NCBI RefSeq assembly: GCF_022682495.2
Contig: NC_071389.1
Coordinates: 8,981,199 to 9,045,198 of the forward strand
DNA: 64,000 nucleotides
Direction: 5' to 3'
Source of the DNA: Desmodus rotundus
Lineage: Eukaryota; Chordata; Mammalia; Chiroptera; Phyllostomidae
In this document: positions 36,781 to 48,483 of the stretch, one piece after another
Position numbering within the stretch: the first letter of the stretch is position 1
Layout: each line of letters begins with the position of its first letter
Translations under genes and position numbers: made by a program
The notes under the pieces: model-generated
Databases searched by the model: none
Told to the model about the DNA's origin: nothing
What the model saw: the letters and a program-made list of their open reading frames with translations, nothing else

Positions 36781-36952
36781 AGGGAGGGAGAAAAACATTG
36801 ATGTGAGAGAGAAACAGCAGTTGGTTGCCTCTCAAACGTGCCCTGATAGGGGAACAAACCCACAACCCAGGCAGGTGCCTGACTGGGAATTGAACTGGTA
36901 AACTTTCACTTTGCAGGGAAATGCCCAACCAACTGAGCCACGCTGGTCAGGA
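36722..36952 (-). mobile_element. tRNA SINE with expanded ATTT tail
   Basis: The tail has become a nearly perfect (TTTA)n run at 36722-36779 of about 14 units. It is followed by a GA-rich body and CCCAACCAACTGAGCCACGC head. Confidence 0.88.
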
Positions 36953-37434
36953 CAGTCATCACCTTTTTATTTTATTTTTTTTTTAAATCAGACCTTTTGA
37001 TGGGCCAAAACAAAATACTTGAAGTTAAGATATTTGTTCTATAATAAAAAAACGCATTTTTGCTCTTTAATATATCAACACAATTTTTCTCAGTAAGTAT
37101 ACTAAACATGAAGACTTAAGGCAACTTTCATTAACTTTTACTCTAAGTTATTTTGTCATTTATATAGTAGAGTCCAGTAGTGCTTTCCCATTTCTTTTGC
37201 ACTAGTTGAAGAATCATCAGTTAGAGCTGACTCATTTTTGAGGAACTTTACCTGGACAAATCGGGTAGAGAGACCCCTTGATATTCAGCAGAGCCTTACT
37301 GACAGAAAGCAGCAGATATAGCTTATTACACTGAGTGGTTTGGGATCTCTTACCTTTTTCTAAGAACAAAGAGAAGAAGAATCACTCACTCTATATTTTA
37401 CTTCTTAAGTTGTCTGTGTGTGTGTGTGTGTGTG

Positions 37435-38440
37435 TAGTGTTAAAATAACATACAAGTTACCATTTTAATCAGTTTTTAAGTGTACAATTCAGTGACTCTA
37501 AGTACATTCACATTATTGTGCACCCATTACCACCACCTGTCTCCAGAACCTTTTCATCTTTCCATACTGACACTGTAATCATGAAACAACTCTCCCTTCT
37601 CTTCCCCAGCCTCTGGCAGCCACCATTCAACTTTCTGTCTCTGATTTGACTACTCTTGTTACCTCATATAGTTATTTGTCCTTTTGTGATGGGCTTATTT
37701 CATTTAGCATAATGGCCTCAAAATTCATCAAAGTTATAGCATATGTCAGAATTTCCTTCTACTTTTAAAGCCTGAATAATATTCCACTGTATGTCGATAG
37801 TACATTTTGTTTATGCAATCATCTGTTAATGGATGCTTGGATTTCTTACCTTTTGGCTACTATACTTGCTATGGATGTGGGTGTACAGCTGTCTGTTCAG
37901 GTCCCTGTTTTCAGTTCTTTTGGTTATGTACCCAAAAGTGGAATTACTGAATCATATAGTACTTCTAACTTTTTGAGGAATTGCCGTGCTGTTTCCATTT
38001 TACCTTTCTGCCAGCAGTGCCCAAGGAATCCATTTTTTAAAAAGATTTTTATTTATTTATTTTTAGAGAGAGAGGAAGCGGGGCAGAAAGGGAGAGAGCC
38101 ATTAATGTGAGATTACCTCTTATACACCCCCTACTGGGGCCTGGCCTGAAACCCAGGCATGTGCCCTGACTGGGAATCAAACCAGCGACTCTTGCACTCA
38201 GTCCACTGAGCCACACTAGCCAGAGCGAAATCCAATTTCCTTACATCCTTGCCAATACTTGTTATATTCTGTTTTTTGAGAATAGCCATTCTGAGTGTAA
38301 AATGGTATCTCATTGTGATTTTGATTTGAGTTTCCCTGACAATTATGTTGAGCATCTTTTTATGTGCTTTTTGGCTATTTGTATATTTTCTTTGGAGAAA
38401 TGTCTGTTCAAGTTCAAAGGTGCGCATTTTTGTGTCTGGT
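37435..38440 (-). mobile_element. LINE-1 3' end (antisense), split by a SINE
   Basis: GTACAATTCAGTGACTCTAA, CATTTAGCATAATGGCCTCA and TTTTGGTTATGTACCCAAAA lead up to the SINE. TTACATCCTTGCCAATACTT and TTCTTTGGAGAAATGTCTGT continue after it. A TG repeat (37414-37434) sits at its left edge. Confidence 0.85.
38038..38225 (-). mobile_element. VES SINE inside LINE-1
   Basis: Antisense copy with a shortened middle (GCGACTCTTGCACTCAGTCC). GAATCCATTTT and AAATCCAATTT flank it and derive from the host LINE-1. Confidence 0.9.
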
Positions 38441-38477
38441 TGGGATTTTTTTTGCTATTGATGTATATGTCATTTTA

Positions 38478-38718
38478 AAAAAAGACCTCACCCAAGGATA
38501 TGTTTATTGATCTTAGAGAGAGAGGAGGGAAGAGAGAGAAAGAGAAACAGTGATGTGAGAGAGAAACATTGATCGGTTGCCTCTAGCATGCGCCCAGACC
38601 TAGGTTTGACCTAGAATCAAACCGACAACCTAGATGTGTGCCCTGACTGGGAATTAAAACCCACAACCTTTTGGGGTACAGAATGATGCTCCAACCAACT
38701 GAACCATCCAGCCAGGGC
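38478..38718 (-). mobile_element. Older tRNA SINE
   Basis: Antisense copy of the GATGCTCCAACCAACTGA subfamily, with CTCACCCAAGGATATGTTTA near the tail and a duplicated body. Confidence 0.85.
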
Positions 38719-39346
38719 TATATTATCATTTTTTAAGGTAAACTTAAGTGTCTTGAAGTTATAAAACAAAAAAAAATGCATTAAGCTCTTTATGCAAAAT
38801 AGAAGTTTTACTAATTTCTTCTGAACATGGTATTTTGGTAAGAAAAATTTTGTGATACTAAACTACCACCTTAAATCCCCAGGTTGAAGGTAAAGAAAGC
38901 TGTTGTGCTAAGAACTATTTTAGTATGAATGGAATACTTTTCATGGATGTAAACCTTACTAAGAATACAAATAGCATTACTGTATATTTCACCCATCATT
39001 TGTTTAAATTATAAAACAGTCTTGTTCACAAGTTCTTTGGCCCTGTGATTGACATACCAAAGCACATATTGTAAGAAGTTATTTGGTGTTTTCTTTTTTG
39101 TCATGGTTTCTAAAATTGAGTGACATCAGAGTGTTTCACATCCCAGCTTCCTCTTGTATAATTTTCACAAGTGATCTTTTTTTCTTCATTTTTTTCCCCT
39201 GTGAATTTTGGAGTTACTCAAATATTTTTATAAAGTGATACATTACTAATAAGGAAGAACAAGTCACTTTAAGGATCCCATGTTTGAATTGCAGCCTAAA
39301 ATTAACATGTTGGGTTTTCAAAAAATGGAAAGCAGTCAAAGAAGTA

Positions 39347-39557
39347 ACGTAGGCCTCAACTTTGGCACTATTGACATTTGAGGCCAGATAATTCTTTGTT
39401 GTGGGGACTGTCTTGTACATTGTAGGATGTTTAGCAGCACCCCTGGCTGCAGTTCACTAGACGGCACTAAGCCTCATCCCCACTTACAGTTGTGGCAGCT
39501 AAAAAAATGTCCCTTGAGGAGCAAAATTGTCCCCACTGAGAGCCTCCGATACAGGTA
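39347..39557 (-). mobile_element. MER20-like element
   Basis: TTGGCACTATTGACATTTGA, GATAATTCTTTGTTGTGGGG and GTAGGATGTTTAGCAGCACC match the reverse of MER20, a placental hAT-derived MITE. Confidence 0.8.
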
Positions 39558-39679
39558 TTTCGATGATAGGATTAGTGAATGAAACAGAATACTGCATCCG
39601 AAGACTCTGCACTTTGTTAGACACTTAATTTTTTTGGTGTATATTTTAATTGTGCTTTTGCTTTCATCCTAGAATTTTT

Positions 39680-39881
39680 AAAAAATTATGTATTTTTAGA
39701 GAGGGGGAAGGGAGGGAGAGAGGGAGAGAAACATTGATGTGTGAGAGAAACATCAATCAGTGTGCCTCTTGCACACCCCCAACCAGGGAGGGGCCTGACC
39801 TACACCCCAGGCTTGTGCCCTGACCACCAGTTGAACAGGGGACCTATCAGTTTGCGGGATGACACCACTGAGCCACACCAG
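39680..39881 (-). mobile_element. 5'-truncated tRNA SINE with duplication
   Basis: Antisense copy ending GAGCCACACCAG, lacking the last few head bases. TAGAATTTTT at 39670-39679 and 39882-39891 flanks it. Confidence 0.88.
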
Positions 39882-40507
39882 TAGAATTTTTTTTAATCAT
39901 CTTCCCCAAAGTTCTAGATAATAGGATCCATGAAGTGGTTTTGTTTTATAGATGTCGGTGATTTTTCAGTCAGGTTATTAATATATGTCAGTTACATTTC
40001 CACTGCCTTAGTTAGAAGAGCCATCATATTTCTTGAATAATTAATAATTGAAGAAATACTTTGCAATTTGTGACAAAGAAACTTGCATTTTACTCTCAGA
40101 TACTGAGTTCAGTTAGTATCTTTATTTTACTGAGCTTGGTATACTTTCCTAGATATTAATTTCAATTGCTTGCACTATTCAAGTCAGTAATTTCCTGGAG
40201 GCACATTCATTACATGTCTGGCACTATATGAGGCTCTCTGTTTACAAAGTTGAATCCATTGGACTTTCAAATGAATACCAGTTATGAGACAGAATGAAGG
40301 CATTTGAGATAGACATTGTAGTAAATGAGGCATGGGAACATACAGTCAAAAAACCAACAAATGCTGTAGGGTGGGATATGGATGTCAGGAACAGCTACAA
40401 AGCAGGAGGTTAATATTAGAGCTAATTCCTTGAAGGCAGGGCAGGCAAGGATGGACAGAAAAGTGCCTTTAACAATAATGGGTATGGACAAGAGCTCTCT
40501 TTTGTTA

Positions 40508-40650
40508 GCTATATGCTAGGCAGAGTGCGAAAGCATTTTCTAATCATAACTCACCATAGCCCCTCACAAGTGGTAGGTATTATCACCATTTACATGAGAA
40601 AGTTAAGGATTAGAGAGGAAATAATTTAACTAAGGACTTGTATCTAATAA
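40508..40650 (-). mobile_element. MIR
   Basis: AGCTATATGCTAGGCAGAGT, GTGGTAGGTATTATCACCAT and AGAGAGGAAATAATTTAACT follow the reversed MIR order. Confidence 0.7.
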
Positions 40651-41577
40651 TTTTTAAAGAGGTACCTGATTAGAAACTGGTTTAATGTTCTTGTGTGGCT
40701 AGATCATTAGTGGATAGGGTAAAGGGTCATGGCAAGAGAGTGAGAAGGAGCAGGTAGAAAATTAGTTTGGAATCATGTTTGTAAAAGCTCCTCTCTTTTG
40801 ACGAAGAATGTGGATTTTATCCTATAGATATGTCCTTGAGAGCTTTCAAAGATGGATGGAATGTTGAAAGTGGGTGGAGAGTCATAGACCCCTGAAATTA
40901 GCAGGACCTTTGAAGGAAGGTCATGAGGTCTGGTAATCCACTAAGGAAGTTAAAGTTTAGAGAAGCAAAATGAGGTGCTTTACTAGACCAGACCACACAG
41001 TTGAGTATTTCCTTCTTCATTTTTTAATAAAATACAGAGACTTAGTTCAGGTTACATCAGAAGTCGCAGAATTGAAAATGGAATTAGAATCATATCAGGC
41101 TGTCTACTAAACTCTAATTTTTTGTTTTTGTTTTTTTTAACTTTCTGGCTCAGGACACTTACATTCTTAAATTATTGAGCTTTTATTTAATTTAAGTAAT
41201 ATCTATTGACATTTGCCATATTAGAAATCAAAACTGTTATTTTGAAATTTTTATTTAATTCATTTGATATAACTTTCTTTTTTAAATTTTAATAGTTTAT
41301 TTGAGCAAAAATTAATTTGAATTGGTCAGTGCCGAACCAGAAGTGGTTAGGAGCGCTCTACCAACAGGAGCTAGGGAAAACACTTATAGAGAAAAAGCAG
41401 AAGCAAAGCAAGAACATGATTTGATTGGTTAGAATGGAAGCTACTGCCTTATATGGAAGTCCTAATAAGGTGTTTGTGATTGGCTGTCCTTAGGTTTGAT
41501 TTCTTTTTTTTAAAGAGAGGATTTTCCTTTATCATGTACCATTTATTTTATGTTATTATTTATTTATTTAAAAGATT

Positions 41578-41762
41578 TCATTTATTTATTTTTTAGGGAG
41601 AGAGAGAGAGGAAGAGAAACATCAATGTGTGGTTGCCTGTGGCGTGCCCCCCACTGGGGACTTGGCCTGCAAGGCAGGCATGTGCCCTGACTGGGAATCA
41701 AACCAGCGACCATTTGGTTTGCAGGCTGGCACTCAATCCACTCAGCCACACCATCCAGGGCG
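41578..41762 (-). mobile_element. VES SINE nested in LTR
   Basis: Antisense copy, head GCCACACCATCCAGGGC. ATCATGTACCATTTA at 41531-41545 and 41763-41777 flanks it, although a TTTA-rich tail intervenes on the left. Confidence 0.9.
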
Positions 41763-41777
41763 ATCATGTACCATTTA

Positions 41778-41951
41778 CTTTAAATATTTTATTTATTTAT
41801 TGTTTAGAGAGAGCAGGGAAGGGAGGGAAAAAGGAAGGTAGAGAAACATCTTGGAGGTTACCTCTCACAGGCCCTCAGCCGGGGACCTGGCCTGCACCCA
41901 ATGCATGGTTCACAGGCCAGGGCTCAATCCAGTGAGCCACACCAGCCAGAG
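41778..41951 (-). mobile_element. VES SINE nested in LTR
   Basis: Antisense, internally deleted copy (the segment from GCATGTGCC to the B box is short), head GCCACACCAGCCAGAGC. TGATTTCTT occurs at its head (41953) and at 41499, so this may be the earlier of the two insertions. Confidence 0.87.
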
Positions 41952-42952
41952 CTGATTTCTTAACCATGAGGTATTTTACTGGCCTAGGTTTTGGTTTGCT
42001 CACATAGGCTGCTAAGGTATTAGAAGCACCTCAGTCTAATGGATTCCTTGTTTAATTAATTTAAGATCTCCCCCTTTTGATCATCCTCTCATACATGAAA
42101 GATTAATTAAAAATTGGCGTTAGTGCCTTTCTTGGTCATCGTTAGTTAAGTTCTTGAAGTCTTTGTCTTGTCGTGACACTCATTGGCTATGGTGTCAGGT
42201 CCCTGGAAGAACTGCTTTTGCTGTTCATCTTGTCATTCATCTTGTTTCTGTTTCTCCAAGCACTGTGGGACCATGTGATATACTGCTGATGGCTGCAAAC
42301 GCAAAATTAAGACCCTTGAGAGGATATAGCCATTAGGCAGACAGACTATAGTGATGACTGGCAGTTGGAGAATAACACCAAGAGACTGAAGTGTGCTCTT
42401 CAGTCAGGGTTCCCTGTGAACCGAACTAATTGGTTCAAATAAATAAAAAAAATGTATTTAAAGGAGCATCAACCTGTTTTAGCCTGTTCGTTAATTTCTT
42501 GTATTTGCTACAATACCAAAGGTGTTGATCCAGGTATAGTAGGAGAAGGTATTTGCTTATGGCCCAGACTTATTGCTTGTTCAGCCAATAAGTAATCTAA
42601 AGCAATTCTATTGTTGAAAACCACCTTGGCAAGAAATTCTAGGGATTTTTGCTCTAGTTATGGCCTTAATGGTAGATTTAATGAGAGTTGCCAGAGTTAA
42701 GGAGCATTATCTGCCTATGGATTAATGGGAAAAAGCAAGTAGCGAAAGGTAAAAGGCATAGAAGTTTCATATTGAGATGAAGATCTTCATCCATGATCTT
42801 GGGAGAATTTGCCACTTCAAGATGTTGTCTGCTTCTGGGGAGGAACCTCCCTAATCAGTTATAATTTTAGATCTTCAGCTAGTATGCTATAACTTTTTAA
42901 AACAAATAATGAGATGAGTGGCATTATTTTACCTTTTTTGCAAATCTCTCTT

Positions 42953-43158
42953 TTTTTAAGGTTTTATTTATTAATTTTTAGAGAGAGGAAGGGTGGGAAA
43001 GAGAAAGGGAGAGAAACATCAATGTGTGGCTGCCTCTCACGCGCCCCCCACTGGGGACCTGGCCCGCAACCCAGACATGTGCCCTGACTGGGAATCGAAC
43101 CAGGGACCCTTTGGTTTGCAGGCTCATGCTCAATCCACTGAGCTACACCAGTCAGGGC
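42953..43158 (-). mobile_element. VES SINE with target site duplication
   Basis: Antisense full-length copy. TGCAAATCTCT at 42939-42949 recurs at 43159-43169. Confidence 0.93.
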
Positions 43159-43289
43159 TGCAAATCTCTTTAATGTCTGATTTTTAATAAGATGTCTAGA
43201 TTCTTATAACTACTTCTGCATTTAAACTGTGATTATACTTGTGTGTGTCTGTGTGTGTGAAGTCTATGAAGAATATCTGGCATCACACA

Positions 43290-43390
43290 GATATGTAATT
43301 GAAATAGGAAGGACCTCACAGAACCCCTAAGAAGACCTTAAGGACCCTGCATAGGTCCTCAGACCACATTTAGAGAACTGCTGCACTAAA
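43290..43390 (+). mobile_element. Possible hAT-derived repeat end
   Basis: ATAGGTCCTCAGACCACATT followed by TAGAGAACTGCTGC resembles the common GAGAACCACTG end of hAT-type MITEs. Family unknown. Confidence 0.35.
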
Positions 43391-46239
43391 AAATAGGATT
43401 GTCTTGAAAATTTGGACCTGTAAAATACTGGATATGCAGAGATTCTTACCTGGTGTGGTGATGCGTTGCATTTAGGAAATTACATGATCCCCCTCCCCCC
43501 CCATTTGATGGAGGCACCAAGGGCAGTTGGCACATTTTGATTTGCATAAGCCTGATGGAAAATCTGCATTTTTTGCATCTTTTCCCTTTTGAACTCAAGC
43601 TCATATATTGATTATGTAGAGAGAAAACAATTATTAACTATCTGATGGGAAGAGAAGAGAGGTTATTGGCAAATTGTCACTTGAGATTATGTATCTTTTC
43701 TAAACAAATGGGCTCTCTTATCTGTTTTAATTGCAAAGTTTTCTAGTTGCTTTAATTGCTCCTTAAAAGAAAATCCATTTATGCCAGATTTTTTTCTCTA
43801 CTTAATTTGGTTAATTGCTTTTTAATTTCCCAGTTAAAAAAAAGTATAAATGCATATTTAGGGTAATCAGATGTTTACAAATAATATAGGAATACAGATG
43901 TAAAAGCCAGTCATTGGCTATTACTCTTGTATGTGAACAAATTTTATCCTGAGTCATCTTAAATAGTATACCCAGTGCCTTGACATTTTCAATGTTGAGT
44001 CAAATGTTCACTGTAGTTCTGTGTATAAAATGGCTGTGGGAACAGGAGTAGTTGATTGACACCGTAATTGTGCTTAAGAGAATCCTGGCATCCCATAATC
44101 TGTTTGATTATCAAGAACTGTTATGCAACCAATTGCTTATTCTCTTATTTTTTTTATTATGGAAATTTTAATTAGTTATGTGTCTTAGTAATCCTAATCA
44201 AAAATAAGCAGATATAAGAAATAATTTAGCCTTAATTATCTTATGTGCTTAGGGGAAAGTATAACTAGATTCTTTTAAGTTGCATTTTTTCAAGTTCTTT
44301 ATGATTTAGAACTTTTAGTTGATATTGAAGATGTAATACTGATGTGTCCAGGTAAATGTAAAATCTGCTTTCTTAAAACTATTTGTTGATACACATCATC
44401 ACTGCGTTAATAAATTTATATTGGAATACCTTCTGATTAACTGTTTTGGCTTTCAAGAAACAACTAAGTACCATAGATCACTGCTTTGATGAGCTGTGTG
44501 ATTCTTTAGTGAAAATGAAAATAAGAATTAAAAAAATAAAATGGACACATTCTGGGCATTTGGGCTTTCTGTCAGTTTAATAGGACTGAAAAATATTTGG
44601 GGGGCTAAATTTGTGCCCCCATGTTGATTTAGGGTCTTAAAATTCCTAGTACATTTAATAGACTGTCTTGAAAATGTACATTGCAGTTTAGTGAACTCAA
44701 AAGTTGTATAATTTACCATTTAATAATTCATTTTAAAACCTTTTCTCCTTCTAGTTATCACTTCAAATTGTTCAGCAGATAATTCTACCAGTTAAATCTT
44801 ATATCTTGTTTGGTAGCAGGGAATTTCCCAAGATTGTGATGATACTGACAAACCTAATTTCTGTGACTACTTTGCACTTTAAAATCATTGTTAATCATTG
44901 ATTGATCACATTCCTCCATTTTTGTAATAGACTTACACAGAACATTGTTTTTGTTGCCTCATCAGCCATATCAAAAGTCAGAAATTCTTCTCTTGACCAT
45001 ATTTGTTTACTTCTTTACCCACTATTGCTAAGGAATTTTGATGTATATAATATTGGTAGTATTGTAACTAAAGTATTTTCCTTAATGGTTATTTTACTCA
45101 TTGGAATTAAGTTAATAAGTCATATAACATTCTATACTGTAGTTACTTGGTGGCCTTGTAAATAATCTTGTATTGCTTGGAGTACTTAATATATTTAACA
45201 AATATTTTTCTCTTTCTGTGCCAAAAAGATTAATTTTGTTAACCCTTAATTTGAGTGAAAATACAGTATCCTATTCACTTAGTACTAGTAACACTACTTT
45301 TTCTGAATGCTCCAGGGAAAAATTCACTTCATGGATAGGAAAATTGAAGCCCCGTCATGTATAGGAGGCCTGGCAATGATGACTTGTTCTATTGGGAGGC
45401 TTTTATCCCTAGGAGTTTGTATTTTGTAACTCACCTATCTCCTTTTTGCTCCCACTGGAATAGGTTTATTTCTCTATGTTTCAAACTGTATAAAGCTCGA
45501 TAACCTCATGAAGTTTTCATTTTTTGTGGTAGTAGGTGAAAGCTAAATGAAAATGCTGTGTGAATTCTAAGTTAATAACACCCTATTTTCTTACATCATT
45601 TATTTCTTATTAAAAAAAAAAAAGCAATAGCAAATTTGTCTCAGATCCAAGGGTTGGATTTATTTATTGGGCTGGGTATGAAAGCTGTAGTCTTAGCTCA
45701 AATGACAAAAACTATCAGGTCTTTCCTCTAGCTAGTGTGCTTAACCTCCTGGAGTTACATAGAGATAAGCCTTCCACAATAGGGAAGGTGTGGGTATGAG
45801 CCAAAATTTCAGGGGGAAAAAGTTACAGGAACCTGTAAAATGGCAGATCCTGTAAATAGCTTTTTATTAATCTATTTGAGAAGGCTGCAAAAGAACTTAA
45901 AACATAGCAGTTTTGTATATCCAGTACTAAAGAGAATTTTATATTTCTCACTTAGTTCTTAGCCATAAAAAGCTTGTTTAAATATCTCTCTCATAATCAG
46001 ACCATGTTGGCAATATTACCTCCTTGTCTTTCACCTGCCTCCCCATTTGAGGATTATATTAAACTGAAGAGAGTAAATCAGTTCAATTTCATTGACTCTC
46101 ATCTCCCATATTATTCACAAAGAGCCTAAACTAGTATTATTACACCTTCAGAAGTGTTAAAAATTACCTGGGAAATTATTTTGGATATTTTTGTTTTCCT
46201 AAAATTTATTTAGCCATAAGGCAGTGGTGATAGTAGTAA

Positions 46240-46450
46240 TAATAGTAACACAGCACTGGTGCCTCATTTATTGAGTGTTGGCGTATTTCAGACTCTAAAC
46301 TTGTGGGTTATTTTATTTAATTCTTAACCCCGTAGGATAGATATTCTTTATTATTTCTATTTTACAGATGTGTAAACTGAGTCTTCAGTAAAAGGTTAAA
46401 TGACTTGTCCAAGAATACATGTTTATATGTCTGAGCTAAGATTTGAATGG
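46240..46450 (-). mobile_element. MIR
   Basis: GCCTCATTTATTGAGTGTTG, TTTCTATTTTACAGATGTGT and TTAAATGACTTGTCCAAGAA give the full reversed MIR order. Confidence 0.8.
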
Positions 46451-46826
46451 CTCTTTGAATCAAAAAACCCATATATCTGCTATTGTGTTATTACCTTTAA
46501 GTGAATTGTGTTTATTAGTCTTATTTTAGTTGGTAAAAATTATTCAGATCTAGCACAGGATGAATATATTTGTTTTTAGGAGGCATGTGGTAGTAAAAGA
46601 TCCGTTACTTTTGCCTCCACATTCTCAGGCCACTGTTTGCTGTCTTCTGCTCTCTCTGAAGGTACAGTATGAAATAGATGTGGAGAAGGTAGGGTGTCCT
46701 GAAATCTGAGACCTAAAATTTAGACCTTTTAATTATTGCCACTTGTTGATTCTAAGAAGTTTTTATATGCTACAGGTTTTGTTTTTTGTGTGTGTTTTTA
46801 CTAAAGCTTCTTTTGCCCTTCTGCAG

Positions 46827-46987
46827 CACCGATTCCAGCAGTAGTTCAAGTGACGATTCTCCAGCCCGGTCGGTTCAGTCTGCAGCAGTCCCTGCACCCA
46901 CTGCCCAGTTGCTTTCATCCCTGGAAAAAGATGAGCCCCGTAAAAGTTTTGGGATCAAGGTTCAGAATCTTCCAGTACGCTCTACAG
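46827..46987 (+). CDS. SPEN: SPEN coding exon 4: poly-Ser end and start of RRM2
   Basis: The first C completes a Ser codon, followed by TDSSSSSDDSPARS, a Pro/Ala linker (VPAPTAQLLSSLEKDEPRK), and then SFGIKVQNLPVRST. IKVQNL is the RNP2 strand of RRM2, so this exon opens the second RNA recognition motif (about human residue 335). The acceptor is CTTCTGCAG and the donor is CAGGTAAAAA. The exon ends after the first base of an Asp codon. The RRM2-4 block is the part of SPEN known to contact structured RNA such as SRA and the Xist A repeat. Confidence 0.97.
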
Positions 46988-47869
46988 GTAAAAACTGTAC
47001 CTTCCTCTCTACTGCTGTTGGAGAAGGAGAGAGGAGCAACTAGAATTCTATGCTTTGTAGTGACAACAAGCTTTGTTTTTGTGGTCCGTTAATATTTAAT
47101 GCCATGTAAGAATAAGCAAGTGATTTTATAACTCTATATAGTATCTAGGTTGTATATATAGATTTGCATGTTATTTTATTTGTAGTTATTATATACATAA
47201 GCACATATTATGCACATATGCATACACATATGTGCATATATATTATGATGTATACATGTACATATACCCACAAAGATTGTATAGTGCATATTTTATACAG
47301 GAAGGGTGGTTTGTCTTTGAATAAATATGCTTGCTGGTTTAAATATTTCAATATTAGGGGAAATTTGGTATGATAAAATTGTGGAAATATTTTCAGTTGG
47401 ATTTATTACATTGCTCTGGAGTTCTGTGTTATGTGAAATAACTTTGGACATAAAATTATAAGAAACCCATTTCAAAATATTAAGAATTTAAATAAGGAAA
47501 ATCATGAATTAAGAGGAACATCTAGTGAAAAGCTGTCTTTTCTTTACTCTTGATTATTTTTAATTGTCAATTTGCTATAAATGCTGTTATTCCTAAATGA
47601 GGCATATTACATACGTAAACAACATACATATGGTCAAACCAAAAAAACCCAAACTATTTCTTAGCTAAGTGCATTTCAGTGATTTATTAAATTATTTATT
47701 AAAACAGCCTATAAAATCTACATACCAGGTTTGTGAATAGACATACTGAGACACAAATATTGATCACCTTTTGATTTAGGTTACTTGGTAATTTAGCAAT
47801 GGACAGGGATAAAATTGGCTTGTTGTTCTATGTAAGTTAATATTTATAATGAAGCAAATTAACACAGGG

Positions 47870-47904
47870 CCCCGCCCCCACCCCCCACCCCCACCCCCAC
47901 CCCC
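47870..47904 (-). repeat. C-rich tract; G-quadruplex candidate on the minus strand
   Basis: Six C runs of 4 to 6 bases are separated by single bases (one G, then four A). The minus strand therefore has six G runs with one-base loops, the classic sequence pattern for a very stable G-quadruplex. The sense transcript would carry the C-rich, i-motif-like strand. It may simply be a CCCCCA microsatellite. Confidence 0.8.
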
Positions 47905-48150
47905 GATGATATGATTCATCTGTAAAAGGCCTCAAAGTTGTTTAGGATGTTGCATGCCACTTCCCACACATTTTTATCCTTGACATGATGCTTGAAAAGA
48001 TAGAAGTGCAGCTTTCTTTCTAAAGTCTTTAAAATTCTTATATATGTTTTCATGTATACAAGTTTTATTGTGAAGGTTTTAAACATAACCAAAAGTAGGA
48101 GTGGCAAGATGAACTCCCCTTACACTATGGGAGAAAAAAAAAACATTTTT

Positions 48151-48306
48151 TGTGATTTTTTGATAATCAGAAAAATCGTTTTTTTGATTATTAAAAATCA
48201 AAAAAAATTGATAAATCATTTTATCAAAAATGATTAAAAGTCAATCATTTTTTAATTGATTTTTTAAAACCAATCATTTTTTAATTGATTTTAAAAAATC
48301 AATATA
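48151..48306. repeat. AT-rich imperfect palindrome and tandem repeat array
   Basis: The stretch is built from TGATT/AATCA words in both orientations. CAATCATTTTTTAATTGATT occurs twice, starting at 48242 and 48271, a period of 29. Each copy contains the inverted pair AATCA and TTGATT. Further hairpin-forming pairs (TGATAATCA with TGATTATTA) lie at 48161-48201. The array ends about 178 bases before exon 5. No transposon family is recognised. Confidence 0.7.
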
Positions 48307-48483
48307 TCTTCTAACACTGTTTATTTCAGAATTGTATACTAATACCCAAAATGCTTTTTAGAGGTATTTTATTTGAAAACATAATGTTTTAATGCTAAGA
48401 AAACTTAGGCTAATGATTTAGTAGTTTATTGAGTTGTAAATAAATTAGAAAAATAAGTAACTTGTTTTTATTTGGGCATTTAG

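Larger units (their letters stand above)
41283..42865 (-). mobile_element. Endogenous retrovirus remnant: LTR plus env fragment, antisense
   Basis: Read on the minus strand, 42640-42563 has a short frame with the pattern NRxALDYLLAEQ, the conserved transmembrane-envelope heptad region of class I retroviruses. Further on, AAAAGGGGGAGA (42078-42067) looks like a polypurine tract. After it comes LTR-like sequence with CCAAT boxes, a TATA-type CTCTATAAGTG (about 41391-41381) and GCTCAAATAAACTATT near the 3' end. Stops and frameshifts break the env part, and no gag, pol or second LTR is seen. SINEs are nested inside the LTR. It cannot encode virus. Confidence 0.6.
22647..46826 (+). other. SPEN: SPEN intron 3
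   Basis: At 24,180 bases this is the largest intron in the window, opening with GTAGGT and closing with TTCTGCAG. It carries about 19 VES-type SINEs, mostly antisense, plus LINE-1 3' ends, MIRs, a MER20, an antisense retroviral remnant and a mariner-type MITE, listed separately. I recognise no named element in 24500-25900, 26374-26951, 27167-29951, 30181-30650, 30904-31302, 31548-31847, 33332-35179, 36205-36721, 36953-37434, 38719-39346, 39892-40507, 40651-41282 or 43391-46239. Parts of 24480-24840 and 40790-40920 look like very old mammalian repeats that I cannot name. No retrocopy or nested gene was seen. Confidence 0.92.
46988..48483 (+). other. SPEN: SPEN intron 4
   Basis: This 1,496-base intron contains no SINE or LINE that I recognise. 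It has a short AT-rich purine/pyrimidine stretch near 47150-47290, a six-run C tract at 47870-47904, and an AT-rich inverted-repeat array at 48151-48306. The acceptor TTTGGGCATTTAG has a poor polypyrimidine tract. Confidence 0.92.

Noticed and set aside
46988..47043. Open frame continuing past exon 4 for 18 codons
   Set aside because: The exon 4 donor CAGGTAAAA is good and exon 5 continues the protein exactly, so this is intronic readthrough only.
47150..47290. Alternating CACATATGCATA-type stretch that could be CRISPR-like or palindromic
   Set aside because: It is a degenerate purine/pyrimidine simple repeat with no spacer structure; a eukaryotic intron is not a CRISPR context.
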